Assembly: GCF_030704535.1 (NCBI RefSeq) | Contig: NC_081811.1 | Coordinates: forward strand, 168,501-232,500 | Reading direction: 5' to 3' | From: Vitis vinifera | Taxonomy: Eukaryota; Streptophyta; Magnoliopsida; Vitales; Vitaceae | DNA: 64,000 nucleotides | Shown here: piece by piece, positions 23,270 to 35,081 of the stretch | Layout of the letters: each line of letters starts with the position of its first letter | Numbering within the stretch: the stretch's first letter is position 1 | Notes under the pieces: model-generated | Databases searched by the model: none | The model's input: the letters and a program-made list of their open reading frames with translations, nothing else | What the model was told of the DNA's origin: nothing | Program-made: the position numbers and the translations under genes

Positions 23270-26200
23270 TCCCCCGCAAATTGAACGGTGGATAAGAAAG
23301 TGAAAGCTTGGAACACTTAAACTGAAATTGAGAAAGAGACAAAGACTTAGTAAACAATTCTGCTTGTTGTTCCTGAGAGGGTATATAGCAAACTTCAAGA
23401 GCACGGTGGAGAATCTTTTCTCGGATGAAATGGACATCCACCTCAATATGTTTAGTGCGTGAATGATAAATAGGATTGTGGGCAAGAGCATGCGCACCCA
23501 AGTTTTCACACCAAGCTATGGGACGATGTTGTAATGGAAATTGAAGTTCATCCAGTAAAGATTTTATCCAAATTAATTCCATAGTAACACTAGCCAGTGC
23601 CCGATACTTGGATTCAGTATTGGACCTTGCAATGACCTGTTGTTTGCGAGAACTCCAAGTTACTAAATTGCCACCAAGAAAAACACAATAACCAGTCATA
23701 GATCTTTTGTCATCAACATTACACGCCCAATCCAAATCCGAGAAGCCTTCAAGTGTAAATGGGGTAGTAGGTCGGAAAGATAAACCAAGAGTGCGGGTAC
23801 CACTAACATAGCGCAATAGACGTTTACAAGCACTCCAATGATGTTGTGTAGGAGCCTTAAGAAATTGGCTCAACTTATTAACCGAGAAAGATATGTCAAG
23901 CCGAGTTAAAGTTAAGTATTGGAGAGCACCGATGGTGCTGTGATCCAAGGTGACATCAGGAAAATGAGCATTGTCTTCAAGAGCAAGTTTCTGACCAAGA
24001 GCCATTGGTGTAGAGGATGGTTTAGCATGAACCATGTTTTTCTTGACAAGTAAATCAAAAATATATTTGGCCTGATTGAGATAGAGACCTGAGTTATCTT
24101 TAAATGCTTCAAATCTAAGAAAGTAACTAATAGAACCAAGAGTCTTCAAAGCAAACCGAGAAGTGAGAGCCTAAATCACAGAATGAATGAGTGCAGAACT
24201 ATCTCCAATTATTAGGATATTATCAACATATACTAATACCAAAACCAAATGACCATTCTTCCGAGAGTGAAATAAGGAATTATCAGAAATGGAATGTTGA
24301 AATCTCCATGAGACTAGAGCACTGTGAAGCTGAACAAACCAAGCTCGAGGAGCTTGTTTAAGCCCATAAAGTGACTTAATCAGCTTGCAGGCATGAGTAG
24401 GATGAGTAGAACTAACAAACCCTTCAAGTTGACACATATAGACATCTTCATGAAAAATGCCATTTAGAAAGGCATTATTGATATTGATCTGTTGTACGTC
24501 CTAATTGTAAGCGACAATAATAGTAAAAATTATCCGAATAGTAGAGGCTTTGACAACTGGACTAAATGTGTCTGAGAAATCTACACCAACATGTTGTTGA
24601 AACCCCTTAGCAATCAATCTGGCTTTGAATTTAGCCAAAGAACCATCAGCCTTCAACTTGGTTTTAGAGATCCATTTGTTCTGGACAATATGCATTCCTT
24701 CAGTTTTAGGAACCAATCACTAAATACCATTGTGAATAAGGTCAGAATATTCAACCTCCATTTTCGTTTTTCGGTGAGGTAATTGTAAAGGTTGTCGAAC
24801 ACTAGAGGGCTCTTGGAAGTGATCTGGCAAAGCAGCAACAACTATGTAAACCTTAGGTTTGTATATGCCACTTTTAGATCTTGTCTGCATAGAATGAATA
24901 TTGGTATAAGTGTGGAGGAGAGGCTGAGACATAGTAGTAGTAATAGGATGAACAACATGCGTGCAAAGTGTGGAAACTATGTTGTCAACAATAGGAACTG
25001 TAGTGCCAGTTGTAGGACAAGAGGGCAGTGAAGCAAAACCTGTTGTAGAATTAGAAAAACTAAAGCACGCATTGTCAGATAAAGCATTAGAGACAGGTAA
25101 GGTAAGAGCTATTGGAGTATCAGTAACAACTGTAGTAAAAGTATTAGACATATTGGCAAAAGAAGAAATATGGTGTTGAGAAAATGTAGGTAAATGAGTA
25201 GAAGGTAGAGAAACCGGAGGACAAGAAGGCAACACATATGATGGACAACTGAACTTGTGGATAAAAGATTGATGTGGAATATTGGGTTGAGTAAGCAACG
25301 TAGAGTAAGGAAAGTCATTTTCATTGAATGTGATTGACTTAGCAACATAAATCTAACCAGATGGACTAAGACATCTATACCCTTTATGAGCAGGGTTATA
25401 ACCAATAAAAAGACACTTGGTGGACCTAAAAGAAAACTTGTGAGAATTGTAAGGATGTAAGTAAGAATAACAAGAACAACCAAAAACTTTGAAAAATGAG
25501 TAATCAGGTTTAGAACCAAAAAGAGTTTTAAAATGAGACTAGAAATTTGCTAGAACTTTTGTAGGTAACTGGTTGATGATGAAAACAGAAGACACACAAG
25601 CATCCCACCAGAATGTCAAGGGCATAGCATCTTGGGCAAGAAGTGTGAGGCTAAGATCAATGATATGATGATGCTTTTGCTCAACTCTTCTTTGTTGTTG
25701 ATGGGTGTAGGGACAAGGGTGTCGAAAAAGAATACCAGATTTTTCAAAAATATGTAATAAGGGGCGAAATTCCCCTCCCCAATATGTTTGCAAGGCTAAA
25801 ATTTTAGAAGAAAGTTGTTTTTCAACAAAAACTTGGAATTTAAGAAATATAGAAGGTACCTTAGATTTGTGTTTCATAGGATATATCCAACAAAAACGAC
25901 TAAAATCATCTACAAACAATAAGTAAAATCGATAACCTTCAATGAAAATATTAAAAGAAGGACCCCACACATCCAAGTGTATCAATTGAAGAGGTTTATT
26001 AGTTTTGACAGTAACAGAAAGAAAAAATTCTTGATGAAGTTTGCCTAGTTTACAAGCATCACAAAACATCTGATAAGAAGATGGTGAAATTGACATAGAA
26101 TGTAAGATTTTATTGAGAACAGAAACAGATGGATGCCCCAATCTATTATGCCATAGAGATTTTACAGGAGAATCTTGAACAACAGAATTATTACAACTAT

Positions 26201-27699
26201 CATGTGATTTATTTGGAAAGGAAACATTACAAGCCACAGAAGAGTGACAAGAAGCAGTTTTATTGTAAAAACATGAAGAACAAGATCCAGGTTGACTAGA
26301 ATAAGCAAGGAACGCCTGTGTAGTACGAATAGGAGACAACTCAAGATGATAAAGTCCACGATCATGTACTCCCTTCAGTAAAGTGGCCCCCGTGATCAGA
26401 TCCTTAACATAATAGCAAGAAGGTGTAAATTCAATAGAAACAGAGTTGTTAATGGTAAACTTGGAAATACTAACAAGGTTTTTGGTAATATGAGGAACAT
26501 GTAAAATGTTATTAAGATGTAAAGATTTATCAGAATGATTAGAAAGAAATTTGGAATTGCCAATATGACTAATATGAAGTTTAAAACCATTACCAATAAC
26601 CAATTTCTCTTTATCGTTGTAATCATTCTTGCTGGCCAAATTAGAGTTGTTAGCTGTAATATGATGCGTAGCTCTATTGTCTAGAAACCAAGAATTGTTG
26701 TTTGGATCACCAGAACTTGGTGCAACCATGTAAGCTTGAGGATTGGTATATGTTGTAGATGAAGTATTAGCTGAATTAGCGTTGGCAGTAGCTTCTTGAC
26801 CTTGATATCTAAGGTCAAACCAATGATAACATTTTAATGCTATGTGTCCACATTTCCTACAGACCTGACAGATCGATTTGTTCTTGGACTGATTTCGTCC
26901 TCCTCCTCCACCTCGTGAACCACGAGGTCGTCCACGGTAATTGTCATTGCCTCTGTTATAACCAGAGTTGAAGGAGTTCTCATTGGCAGCATAGTGAGCA
27001 TTAGCGCCATTAACATCCACTTGTGTAGTAGATTCACAACTTTCAATTCTTTGTTCATGATTTTGCAACATGAACATAACACGTTGAAGTGTTATATGAT
27101 CTTTAGAGGTTATATTCACCACAACAGACTCATATTCTGGACCAAGACCAGATAAAATGTGAAGAATAACCTCATCATCAGATATTGGTTGACCAACAGC
27201 AATTAAACAATCTGCTAACGTACATTTTTTTAAGACATATTCCTCAACAGGTGTAGCACATTTCTTGACGCAATTGAAGAATTATTACCTTAGATTGAAT
27301 TCCAAATACCTCATGAAGTGTGCTCCAAATCTCAACTGCAGAAGTGCACTGTATAACATGTCTAAGCATTGCCTCAGAAATGGATCCAATTAACCAAGTA
27401 ACAAGAAATTGATCTATACGAGTCTAGTAGAGGAAATCAAGATTTTCAACAAACACTTGAGGATCCTTTGCATCAACTACCATGGCAGGTGGATGGACAT
27501 GATCACTAGTTAAAAATCCTTCAAGACCATGCTCGGGCTGCATGAAGAATCTGTGATTTGCAAAATGAATAATTGGTGTGGCTAAGTCGAATATGCAATG
27601 GAGGAAGCATTGTCGGGATTTGAAAATTAGCGCTAGTATTGAACGGAGCAGAAGAAGAAGCATCCATGGAAACAAGAACCATTCACAACTCTGATACCA

Positions 27700-27868
27700 A
27701 CTTAACATAATAACGGCTTTGTATATTTGAGCTGAAGAAATATATTTCTATTCATTATGAATGGTATATATAATATACAAAGGATAACAATATAACTAAC
27801 AACCAAACTAATCAGCTTAACAACCAGTTAATAATAGAAACTGGTACAACTAGTTTTGTTGTTTAACA
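27700..27868 (-). repeat. 5' LTR of the minus-strand copia element
   Basis: 169 bases. The initiator-Met primer-binding site adjoins its inner end (27689-27699) and TGACA its outer end (27869-27873). Confidence 0.9.
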
Positions 27869-27873
27869 TGACA

Positions 27874-30544
27874 CCATCCATTTCGCCATTTCTGTACAAT
27901 TAGAACAAAACACGGAACAAAAAAAACAAAAGGTTCCCTAAATCTCTCTTTACTTCCAACACAAAAAAAAAGGGCCTCCAATCTCAACACATAAATATTA
28001 TTAAAGTTTCCTTGATAATATTTTGGATTTTAGAATCTAAGAGGTTGTTCCATTTACACAATTTCCTAGAGAAGTCATGGGGAAACACGTTTGTTCACAT
28101 CTAATTGCTTCGAGGTTGAGCGAAATACTATAACAAGAGCAAAAGTAATATCGAATTGTAACATTGATTTTAAAACTGAACCAAATGTATCATCAAAATC
28201 AATACATTGAATATGTGAGAAGCTTTGAGCAAAAAGTCAATATTTATATTGGTCAACTATTCCATTCTCTTTATACTTCATTGATATTTCAATAACTAGA
28301 ATGATAATTAAGGAGCATGAAAGCAAAGAGAACATTCTTTAAACAAATTTCAAGATGCAAGGATAGAGATTTGTACATTTGGCTTTTAAAATTGATAAAT
28401 ATTGCTTCAAAACCTAGTCACATTTTGCCTCAATCCTGCTAAAATAATGCAGTAGGTTGTACGGACAACCTTTTGAGCAAGTTGGAAGAGGAAGCAAGGG
28501 GGTTGGTGGCACCTTATGGTTCAAGAGAGAGTGTTGTCTACTAATAAAATATAAGAGTGTTTTATATAGACCTGAAGGAAGTAACAAGATGATCACCTTA
28601 GCCTTAATAACCCTTGTCTAGCCCAACCAATGCACCATGTGGTGCACCAAGACCACTTGATGCAACCCAATCTTCCAATGCTCAACCAATTATGTATGCA
28701 CATGTCATTGACAGTTCGAGTGAGAACTATAACTTAAACAAAAAGAAAACACTCAACTTCTACCTTAAGAAAAATAACTTAATATTTCCTATATAAATGT
28801 TTTGCAAAGTAACACCTTTAGTATATATTGACTAAAAAGTTTAAATTATTGATCAGATGATTCTCACCTTAGCTAATTATATTTACTATAATATCTATAT
28901 TCATCCAATGATGGATTCTTATTTGGTTGCAGATGGCGAGTTTCTAATTGTGGAAGAATGTAGAGAAGCAGCGAAGTGATGGCTGTCAAACAATCCAACC
29001 TCTTGCATGGGACTAATAGCTAAAAGAAATTTCAACTTCTTTTATATATAATGAGTACAATGGAGTGAATTCAAGGTGTATTTGGATTTACAGTTGGGGT
29101 GAATTGCCTATCATCAAACCCACCTTGTCAACAACAAACATATACATGGATTACAATTACATGAAGATTGGCAGTTTGCCTACTTCACAATCTCATCAAC
29201 AAGTGATCAATGTAAAAAAAAAAAAAAAAAAATCTCCAAAAAATTAAAAGGACCTGCTAACCCTATGAATCCAAACAAATCAAAGGAAATTGAAACCCTG
29301 CATCCATAAAGGAAGGTAGATGGAGTGTATGAGTTATTAGAGTGCAATTCTTTCCTTCCAAAAAATGAAGGCAGTGCCTGCAGTCTCCTTCATTCAACTA
29401 GGATTTCTGGGCAATCTGTCAGAATGCAAACATCGATTCCCAGTCTTCACCACAAACTGTTGATCTATGAAACAATTAGCTTCTGGGCTTCTGCTAAACT
29501 TTTGATTGTATCTGCAAGTATCAATGAAGTATGTTGAAGGATATCAAGCAGCAAAATAAGATGAATGCCACACTGAGGATGAAAGAAGCAACAAAAGAAA
29601 ACCATGAAAGGTATAGTGGGGAATTCTAACTAACTTTCCTGCAAAACTGCTGCTTCTCACATGATTCATAATTTCTTGATGTGATGAATAATAGAAGGCA
29701 GATCATTGGTATGGAAAGACAACCATAATAAAGCAGTATTTCTTGGCCTGGAAGTCGAATTGGTTTCTTTGTCAAAGCAGTTTCATAGGTCTATTTCTAA
29801 TATCTGATAACTGGTATCTGGTCATGGTCGATAAATCTCTCAAATCATAAATCATATTCTTTGCAGTTTCATTTTAAGATTAAGGGGTTTTGAACATTGA
29901 CTATAGTCATTAGCTGTTTATCTATTGATAAGGTAGTTCCTAACATGGACAATGGTTCTGTTAATATAAACATTGTTCTGATCAAAGACATTTCCCAACT
30001 CAATTACTAGAGGTTTCCAAATTTAATTCATTTTTAAGAATTTTTTGGGCTGTTGGTGATTGCATATCACAAATATTCAATAGAAAATTCAGGAAAATTC
30101 CAGGAAGATACTAGGTCAAATCTAGAGTCCAGAAGCAGCAACAAAGCAAATCTGCCAAAAACTTAGGGAACAATTTGGAGAAAATAGAGTCTAATTTGAT
30201 GAGTTAAATTGAGCATTCTATTTTTTCTTGCTATAGTCTTGATGTGAACTCCAAAAGTTTAATTTTAGAAGGACGAGAGTTGCAACAAATTCATTACAAT
30301 AGAACAAGAACTTCAATCGATCAAGACAGAAATCATAGAGGTGAAGCAATTTAAAGAGCCTAGATATATGGGCAGAAGAATAATTTATTCATCAAGCAAA
30401 ACCATGCTTGGCAGTTTTGCTAAAAAAATTGCTTAATCAGGTAAGTTGATGCATAAATGTAAAATGTTTCAAAACCATCTACTCATGAATGTCAGCACGA
30501 TCAAAATATTTGCTAAAATGCTTACCCTCTGTTGCTATGTAGAC
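27874..30544. other. Intergenic, with a copia RT scrap; no supported gene
   Basis: Apart from the retroelement scrap at about 28130-28280 I see AT-rich intergenic sequence and short frames without recognisable content. The part nearest 30544 probably includes the 3' UTR of the myosin-binding protein gene. Confidence 0.5.
28130..28280 (-). mobile_element. Copia reverse-transcriptase fragment
   Basis: The minus-strand translation contains MKYKENG, then a KYWLFAQSFS-type segment and IDFDDTF, matching the start of copia reverse transcriptase (typically K.K.DG, ARLVAKGF, DY.ETFAPV). It is a short, decayed relic unrelated to the full element next to it. Confidence 0.6.
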
Positions 30545-32976
30545 TCATGGAACAGATTGGCATCCTTTCCTTATCCCAATCTTTTGTATTTCTCTTAGCT
30601 GACGAGCTACCTCTTGAACAAATTCCAGTCCTTCACTACCATTTCGCATGGAGTTAAAAGTATGCTCAAGAAAATGGTAGTCAGCCTCAAGTGTTTTCAA
30701 CCTGTCATTAAGATCTGAAACTTCATTTCGAAGAGCAAACAATTCAACGTCATTATGGTGTGTGGAGCATTCTTTCCCATTAGAATCAAAATCATTGTTC
30801 TCTTCACAAGCAAAATGACTGTCAGCAACTGAAGCATTAGATCCCTTTTGTGCAGACGGGCTTCCGTTGGATATAGGTAAATCTTTGAGCTTTGACCAAC
30901 CATTCTCTTCCATCTTGTGGTTTATCCGGGTATCCTTATTGTTAAGCTCTTCCTCTTTGTTTATCTCATGCAGTGGTTTCTCAGAATCTTGACCTTTAAG
31001 CTTGTCTTCTGAAGCACCATCAGAATCACATTGCTGAAGCTTCATCTCCAACTTCTTCAAACACTCTGAAATGTATTGCTTTTCATCTTCAAATTCTAAC
31101 CATGGAATCTTGAGAATGGCAGGTTCATTTCCCCTCTTCAGATCACAAGTTTCCTCATGCATATTTGCCATCACTGATCTATCTTCAAACTCTTTCCTAT
31201 AAAATTCAAGCTCTGCTTCCAAATCTTGTATATCTTTCTCCCTTTCAGCAAGGAGATCATTAGCCTTTTCCAGAGCCTCTACATCATACTCAGCTTGCTC
31301 TTCCATCATTCTCAAGTACTGCAGGGCCTCCATATGGAGCGCTGCTTTCTCCTCTTGTAACCTCGTAATCATGGCCATTGTCTGGTTTGCAGCAACTGCA
31401 GAAGCACTTCTTTCTTCCTCTAATTCCCTCATTAAATCCCTCACACATCTCTGATCATACTCAACCTGTTGTTTTAATGGGTCATAATCATTTTCACCTT
31501 CAAGTTCACCAAAGGTACTCCCACTCAGAGATTCCATACCAGACTCATATCTCCTCAGGGAGGCTGATTTTTGAAGCTTCTGAATTCCATTAGAGCCACA
31601 AGCATAAGCTATCTGCAATTCATAGTCTAGCATGGAAGGAGCAGGGACATTTAAAACTTGATCAGTTTTGAAACCTTCTTCAATTCTAGCACTCATCGAA
31701 TTGACAGCTTCCCCATGCTCAATGTCACTGGTTCCAGTAACATTTGCTGCTGGAAACCATTCAGAAATAAGTTAAATATAAATGTAAACTCGAGCATTTA
31801 CACAAACAACACTCCGTCGTACAAATACAGAGAGAGTCACTTACATTTCTCAATTGAAACTCCAGCTCCTGCAGGAACTTCCGCAATATTGGATGATGGG
31901 AGAATATCAACAAGTGAAATAAGCTCAGGTAATGCAGAAGGATTGAACTTCTGATTAGCTTGTTGCCAATTGAGTTCACCAAATCTATTTTCAGTAGCAA
32001 CTTCAGAATCCAGACATTTCATATCATGAGTCTCAAAAACATGTGTCTGCACATATGAATCCAGAAGTGAAGGCCCAGGGTTAGAGGCTTGATGTATCTG
32101 CTTACCAAGGGCCACATCATCCGACAATGGTTTACAAGACCTCTCAGGAGCACATGTGGCAGTCAAATTTTGCTTACGACCAGACTTTTCATGAACCAGG
32201 CTACCAACATTGTCATCATCAGATAATGGAACCTCAGATTCAGAGTCAGAAGTAAACTTCAGCTCACTGTATCCTACATGAGACAAGTGATCAGAAGCAC
32301 CATTTCTGGGACTACTAGATGTTACTGAGCCAGAAACTTTATCTCTTATCTTCTTCAAGTTATCTCGATGATTTAAGTGACTACGCCCTGGCAACCGATG
32401 CAAAGGAATATCAGGTTTAGTAAACCCGGCTCCAGTTGGTCTAAGCTGGAGCAATCTTTGAGCAATCTGTCCAGGCCTCCATGGCTTATTGCAACAGGAA
32501 CAGGTTTTTGTGTCCGGAGAATCAAGAACAGATTCCTTTTTCAGGAATGGTCTCTGAAATCCCAAACACTCAAGATCCAAACCCAATTTACCCACCAACA
32601 ATCTGTGTGTTTCTGAGTTGGATTTCTTGATGGTGGATGAAAAGAGACACTCTTCACACATCCCATGGACATCAGCAAGCTTATCATGAATCTGGCAAGA
32701 AATCAAGGACGAGACCTCTGATCTATGATTCCCACATAATAGATTGTGATAAAATTCAGGTTCTTCATTGCCCAGGACATGGTCGAGCCTTGAGCATAAA
32801 GGACAAGGTGTTTGCAACTTACAATAACGAGAGAACTTTGTCAACAAATATGATAATACTGCATCAATGAACAATAGAAAAATCAAAAGCCATTCACAAA
32901 GTGTTGATGACAAAACAGCTGTAAACCCCTTTGAATTCCTCTGTACTTTAACACATGAAATCCCCTTCGCAGCCAT
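30545..32976 (-). CDS. Myosin-binding protein (DUF593 / GTD-binding domain, MYOB family)
   Basis: Two coding exons on the minus strand, 32976-31845 and 31749-30545 (phase 1 intron with GTAAGT donor), give 778 residues. I chose MAAKGIS at 32976 as the start; another in-frame Met lies five codons upstream. Residues about 20-45 form a transmembrane segment (LLIFLLFIDAVLSYLL), followed by a Cys-rich QTPCPLCSRLDH motif typical of the family. Residues about 466-561 are the coiled-coil GTD-binding domain starting YDPLKQQVEYD, and a further coiled coil lies near 690-760. MYOB proteins are vesicle- or endomembrane-anchored receptors that bind the globular tail of class XI myosins and link cargo to actin-based streaming. 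The intron acceptor is a CAGCAG tandem (NAGNAG). A 5'-UTR intron is possible (donor-like AAAG/GTATGG near 33930). Confidence 0.88.
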
Positions 32977-34764
32977 TCCAACCACAAGCACTCATAAATC
33001 ACATGCCCCGAAACGGGATTGTTCAAAACAGTAGATATTCCACCCCTCAACCCAATGTTGTAAGAACCAACAACCTGGAGGCAAGCAAAGATGAAACAGC
33101 TCAGATGTTGGTAGAAAGATTAAAATTCAGCAATGAATCCCGTACACTCCAAGATTAGAATGCACAGGATTTTCATTTTCTTTTTCTTTTTTTTCTTTAG
33201 AAAAATACTCATTCAACTATTTATTGCAGAATTGAGTATGTCATTTTCGTTTTCAGCAACTAGAAAAGAAGGACTAGATGCTAAAAACTTCCATTTAATT
33301 TCTTCCTCTTCCACTTCAGCATCAACCAGCTGAGTAGAATTGTTTGGAGATTTAAAATTTAAATACAACTCATTTATCAGGAAAGATCAAAACCACATAG
33401 ACTCGGACCCAATTATGGAATACCATATATGCTAGAAGCCTAGAATAAACTAATATCCAAGAAAGACAAATCTGCATCAATTTGAAAGCAAAACCCTAAT
33501 CTCGTGAGAAACCATGCCCACATTTAATTCAAAATTCCCATTTTGCAATCATACAAATTGGAAGAGCCTATCTGTTTGGCTACTCAAACTGAAGAACAAA
33601 CAAGAACAATTTGCACAGTTTCCAGACTACAGAACAAAAAGCTGATAAAGGGAAACTTATATAAGAATTCATAATCAAATTAAAAGCAATAAAATCTCAG
33701 ATAAGGAAATAAAATGCAGGAAAAGAAACAGGCACCAAAATCTCATGTCCTTCAACATTTCCATGATTCAACCATTTGGCTTAATTGAACAAGACTTATC
33801 TATTAAATGATAATAATAACAATAACCATAACAATGAGTCAATGATAAATAATGTTATCATATAAAATTAGGCCTGATATTCCATTGTTTTCTGAGCAAC
33901 CAAATAAAGAAGGTGAAGGAAAACCCATACCTTTCCTGGGGCCTGGTGAGAGATTGCAATGGGAGGAATGACTGCAATTGGGGATCAAAAGACCATCAAC
34001 TGAAAATGAAACAAAAATTATTTTTATATACAAATATAGAAAACAACCAAAAAATTTAGGACTACAAAAAACTGACCGTTGAAACCAACTGTATTATCAA
34101 ATTATGAGTTCCCATAAAAAGAAAATTTTATTTTTGGCTCCACTTAGGGCCTGTTTGGTTAACTTTTCTTAAACAGAAAATAGTGTTTCACTTCAAAAGC
34201 AATTGAGGATCAAAGACCATCAACCCAAAATGAAACAAGAATTACTTTTATATAATATTAATAGCCTTTTCTTTTCTAAAAATTAAAAATCACTTATCCA
34301 CTTTAGCATATTTGTATTAGATATTAAGGACTCAGTTTTCATTCTTGAAATAAATAATTTTATAATTCATAAAACTTGTTTAAAATTTTTGTTAAACAAA
34401 ACAGTTTTTTTAAGAGCAATATTTTAATTTTTTTGCATAAATGATACAAAAAAAAATTTTATTTTTTATTTTTTGTATATAAGTTCCAAAACAAAATTTT
34501 ATAATTTTACTTTTATAAGTCTGTTCAAGAAAAAATATTACTAAAAAATGCCATTTTTGAAATATTTTATAAATAATTCTCAAAAAATAGTTCTAGTTCC
34601 AAAAATAAAAGAGCATAGTTTACTTTTCTATAACAAATAAACAATTATAGTCGAAAATTTAAATATAAATAACATAGAAGTCACCTTTTATAATTATAAA
34701 TAATAGTAGCATTAATGTAAATACTACATATAGATTAAATTGAACAATTTAAAGTAAGAGTCAA
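32977..34764. other. Spacer between the myosin-binding gene and the U1 snRNA gene
   Basis: Contains the 5' UTR and promoter of the minus-strand gene: a telo-box-like AAACCCTA near 33492 and a possible 5'-UTR intron. Further right is an AT-rich stretch with a GGGCCTGTTTGGTT motif (about 34147), common at ends of plant MITEs, and a 57-base duplication (about 33972-34030 and 34198-34253). No further gene. Confidence 0.5.
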
Positions 34765-34923
34765 CAGTGGCCGCGCTAACGAAGCCCCCACTTCCACGAA
34801 TTAGGACGTACCCTCTCCCATATGAGGAGTTATTAGGCTAGCGCACCTTCTAGGCGCAATGGAGTCACCGACCCAGGGAATGAGCCTTCCGGATCACCCA
34901 AGGACCCCCGTCCTGGTAAGCAT
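34765..34923 (-). ncRNA. U1: U1 spliceosomal snRNA gene, sequence variant
   Basis: Read on the minus strand from 34923, the sequence aligns end to end with plant U1 snRNA over about 159 nt: ATGCTTACCAGGACGGGG at the 5' end, stem-loop I with GATCCGGAAG, a CCATTGCGCCTAG stem-loop II, a CTCC..GGAG stem-loop III, TACGTCCTAATTCGTGG around the Sm site, and a terminal GTGG..CCAC stem. Compared with canonical U1 (ATACTTACCTG; loop I GATCANGAAG; loop II ATTGCACTTAG; Sm AATTTGTGG) it differs at positions 3 and 10 of the splice-site-pairing region, in both protein-binding loops and at one base of the Sm site. The promoter is well formed (see 34950-34996). It is either a divergent variant U1 or a decaying copy; the canonical comparison is from memory. 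Confidence 0.85.
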
Positions 34924-34949
34924 ATGACGCACGGTAAGCACGGTTCTGT

Positions 34950-34996
34950 TTTATATTCTCCTTTGCTCGCTCATTTCTTATTCACCGATGTGGGAC
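34950..34996 (-). promoter_or_regulatory. Plant snRNA promoter: USE plus TATA box
   Basis: The minus strand carries GTCCCACATCG (34986-34996), an exact match to the plant upstream sequence element RTCCCACATCG. It is followed by TATAAA at 34955-34950. The TATA begins 32 bases before the U1 5' end, as expected. USE-to-TATA centres are about 38 bases apart, closer to the four-helical-turn spacing of Pol II snRNA genes than to the three-turn spacing of Pol III ones. Confidence 0.85.
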
Positions 34997-35081
34997 AAAG
35001 CGCCCAACATGTCAGCACCCGACGAGCAGTCTCTGCTTCCCGAATGCTACCTCACTCTCCAAGGGCTCAGAGGAAGAAGCT

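Larger units (their letters stand above)
23101..27868 (-). mobile_element. Ty1/copia LTR retrotransposon, LTR-to-LTR, broken
   Basis: Both LTRs are exactly 169 bases (23101-23269 and 27700-27868) and the 5-bp target duplication TGACA is perfect (23096-23100, 27869-27873). On the minus strand the right LTR is followed by the primer site TGGTATCAGAG, and a GGGGGA purine tract precedes the left LTR. Parts in order: gag with CCHC zinc knuckle (about 26820-26880), protease region, GAG-pre-integrase (HNRLGH), integrase core (LDVWGPS), reverse transcriptase (YVDNIL) and RNase H (SDLDWA). The element is broken, with about five to eight breaks. By eye the LTRs differ at about 16 of 169 sites, so it is clearly older than the copia copy at 14-18 kb, likely several million years. 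Confidence 0.92.
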
